DNA of 64,000 bases from Opitutus sp. (GTDB lineage Bacteria > Verrucomicrobiota > Verrucomicrobiae > Opitutales > Opitutaceae), in contig SIBR01000012.1 in the NCBI GenBank assembly GCA_009695065.1, positions 1-64,000 of the forward strand, written 5' to 3'. The notes below the pieces were generated by a model, which made no database searches, had not been told where the DNA came from, and saw nothing but the letters and a program-made list of their open reading frames with translations. Of this stretch, positions 16,693 to 25,702 are shown in pieces (positions within the stretch are counted from its first letter, which is position 1; each line of letters starts with the position of its first letter). Made by a program: the position numbers and the translations under genes.

Positions 16693-18608
16693 CGGCCGTC
16701 CTCCCGCAATTTCAACTGCGACAACTCGCGATCGTCGACCAGCTGCAGGCTGGCGACATGAAGGTAGGGTCCCTGCTCGCGCATCAACTGCTCGTGCGTG
16801 CCACGCTGCACGATGCGGCCATCCTCCATCACGATGATGAAATCCGCGCGCCGCAGCGTGCTGAGCCGGTGGGCGACAATGAACGTCGTGCGGCCCGCGA
16901 TCGCGCGGTCGAGCGCCTCGAAGATCTCGCGCTCGGTCTCGCTGTCGATCGCCGCCGTCGGATCGTCGAGCAACAGGATCGCCGGCTCGAGCAACACCGC
17001 CCGGGCAATGGCGAGGCGCTGGCGCTGCCCGCCGGAGAGGCTGTTGCCGCTCTCGCCCAGCACCGTGTCGTAGCCCTGCGGCAGGGCCATGATGAAGTCG
17101 TGGGCCGCCGCCACCCGGGCCGCCTTCTCGATCTGGGCCCGGGTCGCCTCGGGATGTCCGAAGGCGATGTTGGCCGCGATCGTGTTCGAAAAGAGAAAAC
17201 TTTCCTGGAAAACCAGCCCGATGTTGCGGCGCAAGTCGTCCAGATCGAGCTGCCGCGCGTCGACGCCGTCGACGAGCACACGGCCCGTGGTCGGATCGAA
17301 GAAGCGCGGCACGAGACTCATCAGCACGCTCTTGCCGGCGCCGGTGGCCCCCAGGATCGCGACACACTGCCCCGGCGGCACCGTGAGGTTGATTTCCCGC
17401 AGGACCGCCTCGGCGCCATCGTAGGCGAACGATACGTTTTCAAACTCCACCGTGCCGTTCAGCCGTGGCCGGCGGATCGCCTGGGGCGCGTTCTTCACTT
17501 CGATCGGCGCATCGAGGATCTCGAATACCCGCCGGGCGCCGATCAGCGACTGCTGCACGGAATTCACGATCGTCGCGATGTTGTTCACCTGTCCGGAAAA
17601 TTGCTCCAGCAGCCCGGCGAACACGACCAGACCGGTGCCCAGCGGCAGCTCGCCGCGCATCACCAGCCAGCCACCGTAGCCTAGGAGCACCATCATGTTG
17701 ATCCGCGTCAGGAAACCGATCGCCGGCGAGAACAGGCTGACCCGCCAGAAAATCACGTGCTGCTGGCGGAGCACCGCATCGTTCGCCGCCTCAAACCGGG
17801 CGCGGTTTTCCGGTTCCCGGCCAAACGCCTTGGTCACCGCGATACCCTGCAGACTCTCGACGAAAATCTGGATCATCCGCTCCACGAGCGTGCGATTCTC
17901 GGCGTATTCGGGCTGTGTGCGGCGCGTGTGCCAGGCCGCAATCGTCCAGAGCAGCGGCGTGGTGGCGAGGCAGGCCAGGGTCAGCGGCAGGCTGAGGTTC
18001 ACCATGTAGATGACATACACCGTGAGCGAGATCGCCATGATCACGCTCTGGATCAGCACCTGGTCGACAAACATCCGCACGCTCTGCGCGTCGCTCGTCA
18101 CCCGCGTGATGATCGAACTCGTGTTGTTGGCGTCGAAAAAACGGAAACTCAGCCGCTGCAGCTTTTCGTAGACCTCCGCGCGCAGATCGACCACCAGCCG
18201 TTGCTGGACGAGCCGGTTGACCGAAACCGCATACACATAATTCAAATACGCCCGGCCGACGGCAAAGAGCAGGATCAAACCCGCCAGCAGCGCCAGCACC
18301 TCCCACGCGGGCCAGTCGGCGGGCAGCACAAGGTGCGCCTGCATTCCCCGGGCCGGGCCGGCCGAAGTCGCCCCCGCCGCCACCGGGACTGCGCCAGCCG
18401 TTTCGCCCACCGCAATCTTGTGCCGGATATAGTCGATCCCGAGCCCCGTGAAACTCAGGCCGCCAATGCCCAGCGTCAGCAGCACGAGCTGGATCGCGAG
18501 CACCTGCAGGCAGTGCAAACGATAGCGCCACGCCAGCGCGAACAGGCGCCGCACCAGCCGGGCATTCGACTGGAGGGAATCAGTCGGAGCTGGGAGCGCG
18601 GCGTGCAT
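16689..18608 (-). CDS. ABC exporter half-transporter with a degenerate ATPase site
   Basis: A 639-residue exporter subunit and first gene of the two-gene operon. Six membrane helices (from ALAWRYRLHCLQVLAIQLVLL on) with a notable extracytoplasmic insert near residues 65-95 between the first two helices. ATPase domain: Walker A GATGAGKSVLM, Q-loop VFQESFLFSNT, signature LSGGQRQRLAIARA, Walker B AILLLDDPTAAID, in which Asp replaces the usual catalytic Glu, and switch His IVAHRLSTL. Degenerate subunits of heterodimeric exporters (TM287, BmrC) show the same change. Likely exports drugs or lipids from the inner membrane. Confidence 0.95.
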   Translation of the reverse strand: MHAALPAPTDSLQSNARLVRRLFALAWRYRLHCLQVLAIQLVLLTLGIGGLSFTGLGIDYIRHKIAVGETAGAVPVAAGATSAGPARGMQAHLVLPADWPAWEVLALLAGLILLFAVGRAYLNYVYAVSVNRLVQQRLVVDLRAEVYEKLQRLSFRFFDANNTSSIITRVTSDAQSVRMFVDQVLIQSVIMAISLTVYVIYMVNLSLPLTLACLATTPLLWTIAAWHTRRTQPEYAENRTLVERMIQIFVESLQGIAVTKAFGREPENRARFEAANDAVLRQQHVIFWRVSLFSPAIGFLTRINMMVLLGYGGWLVMRGELPLGTGLVVFAGLLEQFSGQVNNIATIVNSVQQSLIGARRVFEILDAPIEVKNAPQAIRRPRLNGTVEFENVSFAYDGAEAVLREINLTVPPGQCVAILGATGAGKSVLMSLVPRFFDPTTGRVLVDGVDARQLDLDDLRRNIGLVFQESFLFSNTIAANIAFGHPEATRAQIEKAARVAAAHDFIMALPQGYDTVLGESGNSLSGGQRQRLAIARAVLLEPAILLLDDPTAAIDSETEREIFEALDRAIAGRTTFIVAHRLSTLRRADFIIVMEDGRIVQRGTHEQLMREQGPYLHVASLQLVDDRELSQLKLREDGR

Positions 18609-18758
18609 TTGGGACGTTACGCTACGGGGTCACCCGACCGGCGCACGAAATATATTTCTCTCCCCAGTCCCTGGCTGCACAACTCGCTGCCTCGACGCTT
18701 TGCCCGGCACCCGGCCGCACGGGCCACGCGCGAATCTCCGACCGCAGGACCAGGTCTG

Positions 18759-19448
18759 TTAGCGCTGCTGACTGCCGCGCATCCCGCCGCGCCGCTGGAC
18801 GTTTTGCTGCTGCCCGGTTTGCGGGGAAGCCGATCCCTGCTGGATCATGCGCTGCTGGTTTTGGACCGGCATCTGGGCCGGAACCGGCTGGACGCCCTGG
18901 TTGAATTGTTGACCGGCCTGTTCGCGCAAAGTGCGACGGCGGGCGACTTCCACCGCGACCGCCTCAAGGCGCCGCTGCTCGTCGGCCGGCGTGGGATTGA
19001 CCACCACCGACTGCGTCACTGCGGAGGCCACGTTCGGCGCCGCCACCGGCGCCTGCGGCGGCATGACCATCGCGGGCGGGCCGGCGGAAACGATCTTCGC
19101 CTTGCGCCGTTCGAGCGTCACCGTCTTGCCGTCGTGCTCAACCGTGAGCGTGTTGCGGTCGTCATCGGACTGCCTCACCAGCACGCCGAGTCCGTCGTGC
19201 CGTTCGCCTAGTTTGAAAAAGGCCCCCAGCTTGCGCGCCGGGTCGTTGATACGATAGAGTCGCTCGCCCGCCGGCGTATCGAGGTAACCGCCGTACTCCA
19301 ACGGGCCATTCGTGGTCGCCGCCGCCGCCGCGCCGCCTTGGGGCAAAAATGGTGAACCCGCCGCGAGCTGCGCATGCGCCGAGCCCCCGGAAACCACCAG
19401 GGCTCCGATAACCGCTAGGCGGCAGAAAAAGGGGAGGCGCGACAACAT
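18759..19448 (-). CDS. Exported protein of unknown function with a Gln-rich tail
   Basis: A 229-residue protein with a signal peptide (MLSRLPFFCRLAVIGALVVSGGSAHA). Residues about 48-115 form a small beta-rich region (GGYLDTPAGERLYRINDPARK, LGVLVRQSDDDRNTLTVEHD, GKTVTLERRKAKIV) that faintly recalls the homology region of GspC/PilP-type secretion proteins; this is weak. A helical stretch (DEQRRLEAVAVEVARRRTL) and a low-complexity tail rich in Gln, Pro and Gly (about 170-229) follow. It faces the TetR gene across a 147-bp divergent region. I do not recognise a function. Confidence 0.7.
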   Translation of the reverse strand: MLSRLPFFCRLAVIGALVVSGGSAHAQLAAGSPFLPQGGAAAAATTNGPLEYGGYLDTPAGERLYRINDPARKLGAFFKLGERHDGLGVLVRQSDDDRNTLTVEHDGKTVTLERRKAKIVSAGPPAMVMPPQAPVAAPNVASAVTQSVVVNPTPADEQRRLEAVAVEVARRRTLREQAGQQFNQGVQPVPAQMPVQNQQRMIQQGSASPQTGQQQNVQRRGGMRGSQQR

Positions 19449-19595
19449 GACGCAGGGTCACTAATAGGACGCATCTCCGGAGCGTCAAGTGACGGAGAAA
19501 TTCCGGTCGCTTCCGCGCCGCGAGGTTTCCGTCGGCAGGACGGCCAAAACGTTGACCGAGGAAACCCTAAATACCATATAAGTTTCCTTGGTTTA

Positions 19596-20246
19596 ATGTC
19601 CTCGCCCCGCCTCCCATCTCCAACTGTCCCGGTCGACGGACCCGCCGTGCGCCAGCGCATTCTCCACCAGGCGCGCACTCATTTCTTCGCGCACGGCTAC
19701 AGCACGCTCACCATGGCCGACCTCGCCACCGAACTGGGGATGAGCAAGAAGACGCTCTACGTACACTTTGCCGGCAAGGATGCCATCGTCGGTGCGCTCA
19801 TCGAGGATCTCGGCGCCGAGGTGCGGGACGCGGCGGAGAAAATTCTCGGCAACCCGGCCCTGGGTTTTGCGGAAAAGCTGCACGGCTTTGTGCCCGGTAT
19901 GGTCGAGCGCCTCTCCGCCCTCGATCCCCGCAGCGTGCGGGATCTCCAGCGTTACGCCCCCGCGCTGCATGGCAAAATGGACGACGTCCGCCGGAAAAAC
20001 ATTCCTTACATTTTCGGCCGGCTCGTCGGGGAGGGCCAGCGCGCGGGATTCGTCCGCGCCGATCTGTCCGTGGAGTTTGCCATCGAATTTTTCCTGCAGG
20101 CCACTCAGGGCCTGCTCCTCCCCGCGACGCTGGAGCGGCGCCGGCTCGCCCCCCGCGATGTGATCGCACAGTCGATCGATCTCTTCTTTGGCGGACTGCT
20201 CACCCCGGCCGGACACAAGCACTATGAAAAGCTCTTTCCCCATTAA
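19596..20246 (+). CDS. TetR/AcrR-family transcriptional regulator
   Basis: A 216-residue repressor-type protein. The N-terminal helix-turn-helix is plain: VRQRILHQARTHFFAHGYSTLTM, ADLATELGMSKKTLYVHFAGKDAIV. The C-terminal half is all helical and should bind a ligand. It heads an operon with a membrane-fusion protein, an ABC ATPase and an ABC permease, so it most likely controls that efflux system and itself. The next gene starts within its last codons. The 147 bp before it should contain the operator; no clean palindrome was picked out by eye. Confidence 0.93.
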   Translation: MSSPRLPSPTVPVDGPAVRQRILHQARTHFFAHGYSTLTMADLATELGMSKKTLYVHFAGKDAIVGALIEDLGAEVRDAAEKILGNPALGFAEKLHGFVPGMVERLSALDPRSVRDLQRYAPALHGKMDDVRRKNIPYIFGRLVGEGQRAGFVRADLSVEFAIEFFLQATQGLLLPATLERRRLAPRDVIAQSIDLFFGGLLTPAGHKHYEKLFPH

Positions 20247-20257
20247 ACTCGCACTGG

Positions 20258-21169
20258 GTGTCGTGGCTGGTACTCGCGGCCGCCGGTTGCGCCCGCCAGA
20301 AGCCCGCCGGCTACCAGGGTTACCTCGAAGGCGAATTAGTCTACGTGGCGGCGCCGCTCGCCGGCCGGCTTGAGACGCTCGCCACCGTCAAGGGCGCCCG
20401 CGTCGCCGCCGGAACACCGCTCTTCACCCTGGAGCGCGCCGCCGAACTGGCGGGCCAGCGCGAGGCGGCCGACCGGTTGCGCGCCGCCCAGGCCCGACTC
20501 GAGGATTTGAAAAAGGGCGCCCGGCCCAGCGAACTGGCGGCCCTCGAAGCCCGGCTCGAACAGGCACGCTCGGCCGCCGAGCTGTCGCAACGCGAGCTCG
20601 CCCGCCAGGAGACGCTGTTCAAATCGGGCGCCAGTCCGGCCAACGATCTCGATCGCGCGCGCCTGACCCACGAACGCAACACTCGGGCGATCGACGAAGT
20701 CGCCGCCCAACTCGGCACGGCGCAGCTGGGTGGCCGCACCGATGCCATCGCCGCCGCCACCGCGGCGAAGGAACGCACCGACTGGAACGTCGAACAAAAG
20801 AGCCAGTCCCCCGCGCAGCCGGCCCTCGTTTACGACACGCTTTTCCACCCGGGCGAATTTGTTTCGGCGGGAAGCCCCGTCGTCGCCCTCCTGCCGCCCG
20901 AGAATCTCAAGGTCCGCTGCTTCGTGCCCGAGGCGGACTTCGCCGCGCTCCAGCCCGGCGACGCGGTGCGGGTGATCCGCACCGGCGCGCCCAACCTCGA
21001 CGCTCGCATCAACTATCTTTCACCGCGGCCGGAGTTCACCCCGCCCGTGCTCTACAACCGGGAAAACCGCGCCAAGCTCGTGTTCATGGTCGAGGCGGTT
21101 TTCGACCCGGCCGCCGCGCGCGACCTGCACCCCGGCCAGCCCGTGGAAATCGTGCGCCTTGCCCGGTGA
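20258..21169 (+). CDS. HlyD/YhiI-type membrane-fusion lipoprotein (start disturbed)
   Basis: A periplasmic adaptor of about 303 residues linking an ABC efflux pump to the outer membrane. It shows the first half of a biotinyl-lipoyl domain (YVAAPLAGRLETLATVKGARVAAGTPLFTLE), a long coiled-coil hairpin (QREAADRLRAAQARLEDLKK to ERTDWNVEQKSQ), the second lipoyl half (ALVYDTLFHPGEFVSAGSPVV) and a beta-barrel region. The N-terminus reads WLVLAAAGCARQ, a good lipobox. The frame has only a GTG start at 20258, while an ATG at 20224 gives MKSSFPIKLALGV in the frame one base off, exactly the charged start a lipoprotein signal needs. A one-base indel near 20257 is likely. Confidence 0.88.
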   Translation: MSWLVLAAAGCARQKPAGYQGYLEGELVYVAAPLAGRLETLATVKGARVAAGTPLFTLERAAELAGQREAADRLRAAQARLEDLKKGARPSELAALEARLEQARSAAELSQRELARQETLFKSGASPANDLDRARLTHERNTRAIDEVAAQLGTAQLGGRTDAIAAATAAKERTDWNVEQKSQSPAQPALVYDTLFHPGEFVSAGSPVVALLPPENLKVRCFVPEADFAALQPGDAVRVIRTGAPNLDARINYLSPRPEFTPPVLYNRENRAKLVFMVEAVFDPAAARDLHPGQPVEIVRLAR

Positions 21170-21209
21170 CTCTCCGTCCGATTCGCCCCACTCCGTACTC
21201 CGCGATCCG

Positions 21210-22159
21210 ATGATCGTTCCGCCTGCCGCTCCTTCCTTGCCGCCCGATTTCGCCATCGACGTCGCGGGCATCACGAAGCGCTTCGACGGCAAGACCGTCG
21301 TCAACACCATCGATCTCCAGGTGCGCCGCGGGCAGATCTACGGCTTCCTCGGCCCCAATGGCAGTGGCAAGACCACGTTCATCCGCATGCTGTGCGGCCT
21401 GCTCACGCCGGACGGAGGACGCGGCACCTGCCTCGGCTACGACGTGCTCACGCAGCAGGCCGAGATCAAACGCCACGTCGGCTACATGACGCAGCGCTTC
21501 AGCTACTATGAGGATCTGAGCATTCGCGAAAACCTGGACTTCATCGCGCGCATCTACGACGTGCCCGACCGCCGCGCCGCGGTCCAGCGCAGCCTCGAGC
21601 GGCTGGGCTTCGAAAAGCGCGACACCCAGCTGGCCGGCCAGCTTTCCGGCGGCTGGAAGCAGCGCCTCGCACTCGCCGCCTGCCTCATCCATTCCCCCAG
21701 CTGTTGTTGCTCGACGAGCCCACCGCCGGCGTCGACCCCAAGGCCCGGCGCGATTTTTGGGACGAGATTCACCAGCTCGCGGCGGAGGGGCTGACCGTGC
21801 TGATCACCACGCACTACATGGACGAGGCCGAGCGCTGCCACCAACTCGCCTATCTCGCCTATGGCGATCTGCTCACGCGCGGCACGGTGGACGACGTGAT
21901 CGCCCGCGCGCAACTGACGACGTGGACCGTGACCGGCCCAAACCTGCCGGCAATCGCCGCCGCTCTGCGCGCCCACCCGGCGGCGGAACAAGTCGTCGCG
22001 TTCGGCACCACGCTGCATGTCAGCGGCCGCGACGGCCCCGGCCTGGACGCGGCGATCTCCGCCATCCGCGACCCGAACCACGAATGGAAAAAAATCCGGT
22101 CAGGGCTGGAGGACGTTTTCATCAGCCTGATGAAAGCCGCGCGGGACAATTTCTCATGA
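21210..22159 (+). pseudogene. ABC transporter ATP-binding protein, frameshifted at a C run
   Basis: The ATPase of the efflux operon. The first frame gives the N-terminal half: Walker A GPNGSGKTT, Q-loop YMTQRFSYYEDLSIREN and signature LSGGWKQRLALA, then loses sense at LIHSP. The next frame resumes at once with LLLLDEPTAGVDP (Walker B), LITTHYMDEAE (switch His) and the normal C-terminus (WKKIRSGLEDVFISLM). The break is a single missing base at the C5 run 21694-21698. With one base restored the protein would be about 317 residues and complete. Either an assembly error or a recent null mutation that would disable the pump. Its TGA overlaps an ATG (22156) by 4 bp. Confidence 0.85.
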
Positions 22160-22337
22160 ACGCTCCGCGCCTCCTCCCCGCGGCCGGCGGCGGCCTTCCC
22201 CCTGGTCGTCCGGAACACGGCAAAGGAAGCCGGAACTCCGCGCCCAATCCTCGTTGTCTACTATTGGATGACGTCAAAGAAATGGCCTTCCCGGCCGGCC
22301 CGGGCGCCGCCGCCGGCCGCTGCGGTGGAGGTGCGCG
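22160..22337. other. Gap inside the efflux operon
   Basis: About 180 bp between ATPase and permease. A frame of 61 codons from 22156 to 22341 touches both neighbours by ATGA overlaps but codes only a Gly/Pro/Arg/Ala-rich chain with no domain; I do not accept it as a gene. The stretch contains one copy of the palindrome family (22254-22272) and ends with a good ribosome site (GGAGGTG at 22327) for the permease. Confidence 0.5.
22254..22272. repeat. Palindrome-family copy A
   Basis: TTGTCTACTATTGGATGAC: the same 19-bp frame as the copy at 46488 (two differences) and related to the one at 34898. The dyad is imperfect here. It lies in the gap between the ABC ATPase and permease genes. Confidence 0.5.
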
Positions 22338-23477
22338 ATGAAACCGCGGCATTTCACCTTCCACCGCTTCTGGGCGATTGTCCTGAAGGAATTCATCCAG
22401 ATGCGGCAGGACCGGCTCACCTTCGGGATGATGGTCGGCATCCCGCTGATGCAGCTGATGCTGTTCGGCTTCGCGATCAATTCCGACCCGCGCCACCTGC
22501 CCACTGCGATCCGGATCGCCGACCAGGGTCCGTTCGCCCGGACGCTGCTCGCCGCGCTGCGCCAGAGCGATTATTTCACCCTGACGCACGAAGCGGCGAC
22601 CGAGGCCGAGACGGCCCACCTGCTCCAGCACGGCACGGTGCAGTTCGTCATCAACATTCCGGAGGATTTTTCCCGCCGACTGCTGCGGGGTGAGCGGCCG
22701 ACCGTGCTCATCGAGGCCGATGCCACCGACCCGGCCGCCCCCGGTCCCGCGATTGCCGCGGCCCGCACCCTCGCCAGCTCGATTTTCGACCGCGACCTCA
22801 TCGGCCCCCTGGCGCGCCTGCGCGGCGAGCCGGGCCCGGTGGATTTCCAGATCCACGCTCACTACAATCCCGAAAATATCACGCAGTACAACGTGGTCCC
22901 CGGCCTGATTGGCGTGGTGCTCACGATGACCATGGTCGTCATCACCGCCCTCGCCATCACGCGCGAACGCGAGCGCGGCACGATGGAAAACCTACTCGCC
23001 ACCCCGGTGCGGCCGATCGAAGTCATGGTGGGCAAAATCGTGCCCTACATCGCGGTCGGCTACATCCAGCTGACCCTGATCCTGATCGCCGCGCGCCTTC
23101 TTTTCCACGTGCCGATGGTGGGCAGCCTCCCGTTGGTCTACGCCGGGTCGCTGCTTTTCATCGCCGCCAACCTCGCGGTCGGCATCACCTTCTCGACGCT
23201 GGCGAAAAACCAGTTGCAGGCCGTGCAGATGGCGTTCTTCTTTTTTCTCCCGTCGATCCTGCTCTCCGGCTTCATGTTTCCGTTTCGCGGCATGCCGGAA
23301 TGGGCGCAATGGATCGGCAGCGCCCTGCCCAACACGCACTTTCTGCGCATCGTCCGGGGCATTTTGCTGAAGGGCAACGGCCCCGCGGAGATCGCACCGG
23401 AAATCTGGCCGCTGCTGATCTTCGTCACCGTTGCGATGGCGGTCGGCGTCAAGCGCTACCGGCAGACGCTGGATTAA
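22338..23477 (+). CDS. ABC-2 type permease (YhhJ/YbhR-like)
   Basis: A 379-residue permease of the drug-efflux class that works with HlyD-type adaptors. It has one N-terminal membrane helix (FGMMVGIPLMQLMLFGFAIN), a large extracytoplasmic domain (about residues 45-170, with HLPTAIRIADQGPFARTLL and YNPENITQYNVVPGLIG) and five C-terminal helices including the conserved ITRERERGTMENLLATPVRP loop. A clear ribosome site (GGAGGTG) precedes the ATG. It is the last gene of the TetR operon; its TAA overlaps the stop of the convergent MscS gene. Confidence 0.95.
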   Translation: MKPRHFTFHRFWAIVLKEFIQMRQDRLTFGMMVGIPLMQLMLFGFAINSDPRHLPTAIRIADQGPFARTLLAALRQSDYFTLTHEAATEAETAHLLQHGTVQFVINIPEDFSRRLLRGERPTVLIEADATDPAAPGPAIAAARTLASSIFDRDLIGPLARLRGEPGPVDFQIHAHYNPENITQYNVVPGLIGVVLTMTMVVITALAITRERERGTMENLLATPVRPIEVMVGKIVPYIAVGYIQLTLILIAARLLFHVPMVGSLPLVYAGSLLFIAANLAVGITFSTLAKNQLQAVQMAFFFFLPSILLSGFMFPFRGMPEWAQWIGSALPNTHFLRIVRGILLKGNGPAEIAPEIWPLLIFVTVAMAVGVKRYRQTLD

Positions 23478-24802
23478 GCCGGGCCGGACGCCGCCCGCTT
23501 GCCCGCCGCATCGCCGGCGTGATAAACCGTCTGCGACGGAAAGGCGAACGCCAGGCCCCGCGCTTCGACGGCCCGCAGAATCGCGAGGTTGATCCGCTGC
23601 TTCAGGCGCATCGATTTCTGAAAATCGGAATCGGTGCATTCGTAGACCATCCAAATGTCGAGCGATGACGCGCTGAAATCCCGGAAGAACACCATCACGC
23701 CGGCCGCATCGACTTTGGGCTCCGCGACGATGATGCCGCGAATCTCCTCGATGATCGCCTGCATTTGGGCGGGCTTCGTTTCATAGGTCAGGCCGATCAC
23801 CTGCTCGAACCGGCGCCGGGTAAACCGCGACAGGTTGGTGATCGTCTCGGCCGCGACGGTCTTGTTCGGGATCGTCATCAGCGATTTGTCGACCAGCCGG
23901 ATCCGCGTTGACCGCAGCCCGATGTCTTCGACGCCGCCGACGTTCGCGCCGATACGCACGTTTTCACCCACCCGAAAGGGCTGGTCGATGGCCACCACGA
24001 TCGAGCCGAAAACATTGGCCAGCGTGTCCTGCGCCGCGAGGGCGAAGGCCAGTCCGCCGATCCCAAGGCCGGCCAGGATCGCCTTCACGTCATAGCCCAT
24101 GCTTTGAACGATCAATAGCACGCCGAGCACGATGAACAACGTCATGAGCGTTTTCTTGATCCACGGCATGAACGTCGCGACCCCGAGCTGCTTTTCCCGG
24201 GCCAGTTCGTTGGCGTGGTCCAGCACCGCCGACAGGGTGCGCCATAGGCCCCAAAAGATGATGATCGAAAAAGCCCCGCGTGAACCGGCCCCGATGTAGT
24301 CGTCAGTCCCCACCGAAAGTTTCAGCACCTTCAGGGAGGCGAAAATGCCGACGACCATGACAAACGCCGATGCCGGTCCCTCCAAGGCCGGGAACAGCTT
24401 GTCGTCGAGCGTCGTCTCGGTCTTCGCCGCCAGTTTGCGCAGCCCGCCAAACACCAACCCCGTGATCAGGCGTCCGGCGAGCAGGGCCAGCGCGAGCAGG
24501 AACCCGCTGATCCCGTAGTGCGTGACGGTGTTGCCGCTGCTCCGGACATTGAAGAGGTCCAGCACGAGGTCGACCAGGTGCTCAAGAAAATCCGGCGTGC
24601 GCGCATGTGCGCGGCCCGCCACGGTCACCACGGCCGCCGCCGCGGTCATTTTTTCTTGTTCCGCCACCGTGGTATCGGTGGCAACAGGAACCTCCGTCCC
24701 GGCGGGATTGCCTCCGGTCGAAACCGCATCGACGGCGAACGCGGCCGGGCCGGCCGTGAAAAACAGCAGGAGAATCGCGAGGAAAAAGGACGGGCGTTTC
24801 AT
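23474..24802 (-). CDS. Small-conductance mechanosensitive channel (MscS family)
   Basis: A 442-residue channel with a signal peptide (SFFLAILLLFFTAGPAAFA), a short periplasmic region, four to five membrane helices and the MscS core: the pore helix and following beta domain read KAILAGLGIGGLAFALAAQD, TLANVFGSIVVAIDQPFRVG, DIGLRSTRIRLVDKSLMTIPN. The C-terminal cage domain contains VYECTDSDFQKSMRLKQRINL. Such channels open on membrane tension and release solutes upon osmotic downshock. ATG at 24802 was chosen because it begins the signal peptide. The stop overlaps that of the convergent permease gene (TTAA). TerC lies 67 bp upstream. Confidence 0.93.
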   Translation of the reverse strand: MKRPSFFLAILLLFFTAGPAAFAVDAVSTGGNPAGTEVPVATDTTVAEQEKMTAAAAVVTVAGRAHARTPDFLEHLVDLVLDLFNVRSSGNTVTHYGISGFLLALALLAGRLITGLVFGGLRKLAAKTETTLDDKLFPALEGPASAFVMVVGIFASLKVLKLSVGTDDYIGAGSRGAFSIIIFWGLWRTLSAVLDHANELAREKQLGVATFMPWIKKTLMTLFIVLGVLLIVQSMGYDVKAILAGLGIGGLAFALAAQDTLANVFGSIVVAIDQPFRVGENVRIGANVGGVEDIGLRSTRIRLVDKSLMTIPNKTVAAETITNLSRFTRRRFEQVIGLTYETKPAQMQAIIEEIRGIIVAEPKVDAAGVMVFFRDFSASSLDIWMVYECTDSDFQKSMRLKQRINLAILRAVEARGLAFAFPSQTVYHAGDAAGKRAASGPA

Positions 24803-24869
24803 GACGGGCGTGAAATCAAAGTCGGGCGTGGGCGTTGTCAAAAGCTTAACCGCCCGCCGCGCACCACCC

Positions 24870-25601
24870 TCAGGTCTCCGCCTGGGCGCCGCGTTTTTTC
24901 CGGGACCGCCGCAGCAGCAACAGTCCGATCAGCACCACCAGCCCGGCCCCGAGCACGCCCATGCTGTGCACCAGCCAGGAACTGGGCTGCGTGGGTGCGG
25001 GAAAGAAGAAGTGATCGGTGACAATCATTTCGCCCGCCACCTTGCCGAGAATCGCCGCCCCCACCCAGACGATGATGGGATAGCGGTCCATGAGCCTCGA
25101 CAGCATGTTGCTCGTGAAAACCACCAGCGGAATACTCAACCCGAGCCCGAACAACAGCAGCGCAAAACTGCCCTTCGACGCCGCGGCCACGGCGAGGACG
25201 TTGTCGACACTCATGGTGATGTCGGCCACGAGGATCAGCCAAACCGCCGACCACAGGCCGCGGGCGGACTTGCCGTCCTCCTCCTCGCCCGCCCCGCTGT
25301 TATCCCCGAGCAGTTTCACGGCGATCCAAAAGACGAGCACACCACCGATGACCTTGATGTAGTTCATCGCCAGCAGCTGCGCCGCGAAAAAAGTCAGCAC
25401 GACACGCAAGCCCACCGCGACGGCCGAGCCCACCGAAATACCGATCAACCGTTGGCGGGGTTCCAGCTGGCGCACGGCCAGCGCGATGACCACCGCGTTG
25501 TCACCGGCCAGGACAATATCGATCAGGACGATACTGAGGATGGCCGCGCTCCACTCCCACATTGAATGCGGTTGGGCGGCGAGGACGGCGGCGAAAAACA
25601 T
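24870..25601 (-). CDS. TerC-family integral membrane protein
   Basis: A 243-residue membrane protein with seven or so helices and the family's conserved acidic membrane motifs: VLIDIVLAGDNAVVIALAVR in the second helix and LILVADITMSVDNVLAVAAAS in a later one. TerC/Alx/YceF proteins are linked to tellurite resistance, Mn2+ export and the metallation of exported enzymes. Residues after about 215 are a basic tail (RRSRKKRGAQ). It belongs to a leftward run with two Hsp20 genes, a DCC protein and MscS, which suggests a stress context. Confidence 0.95.
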   Translation of the reverse strand: MFFAAVLAAQPHSMWEWSAAILSIVLIDIVLAGDNAVVIALAVRQLEPRQRLIGISVGSAVAVGLRVVLTFFAAQLLAMNYIKVIGGVLVFWIAVKLLGDNSGAGEEEDGKSARGLWSAVWLILVADITMSVDNVLAVAAASKGSFALLLFGLGLSIPLVVFTSNMLSRLMDRYPIIVWVGAAILGKVAGEMIVTDHFFFPAPTQPSSWLVHSMGVLGAGLVVLIGLLLLRRSRKKRGAQAET

Positions 25602-25702
25602 GGCGCCGCACTGGATTTAGGCCGCGCCCGAGCGTCAACGGCATAATCGCGGCCAATCGCCGGAGGTCCCTTCCTCCAACGCGCCGGCCCGCTGAATCCC
25701 GG

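Noticed and set aside
14842..17367. A reading frame of 841 codons covering the ABC subunit and beyond
   Set aside because: The first 225 codons are Arg/Pro/Ala-rich out-of-frame sequence of the partner gene; the real start is at 16692, at the ATGA overlap.
22156..22341. A 61-codon frame that overlaps both neighbours by ATGA
   Set aside because: Low-complexity Gly/Pro/Arg sequence without a family; it covers the palindrome copy A and is better read as a gap.
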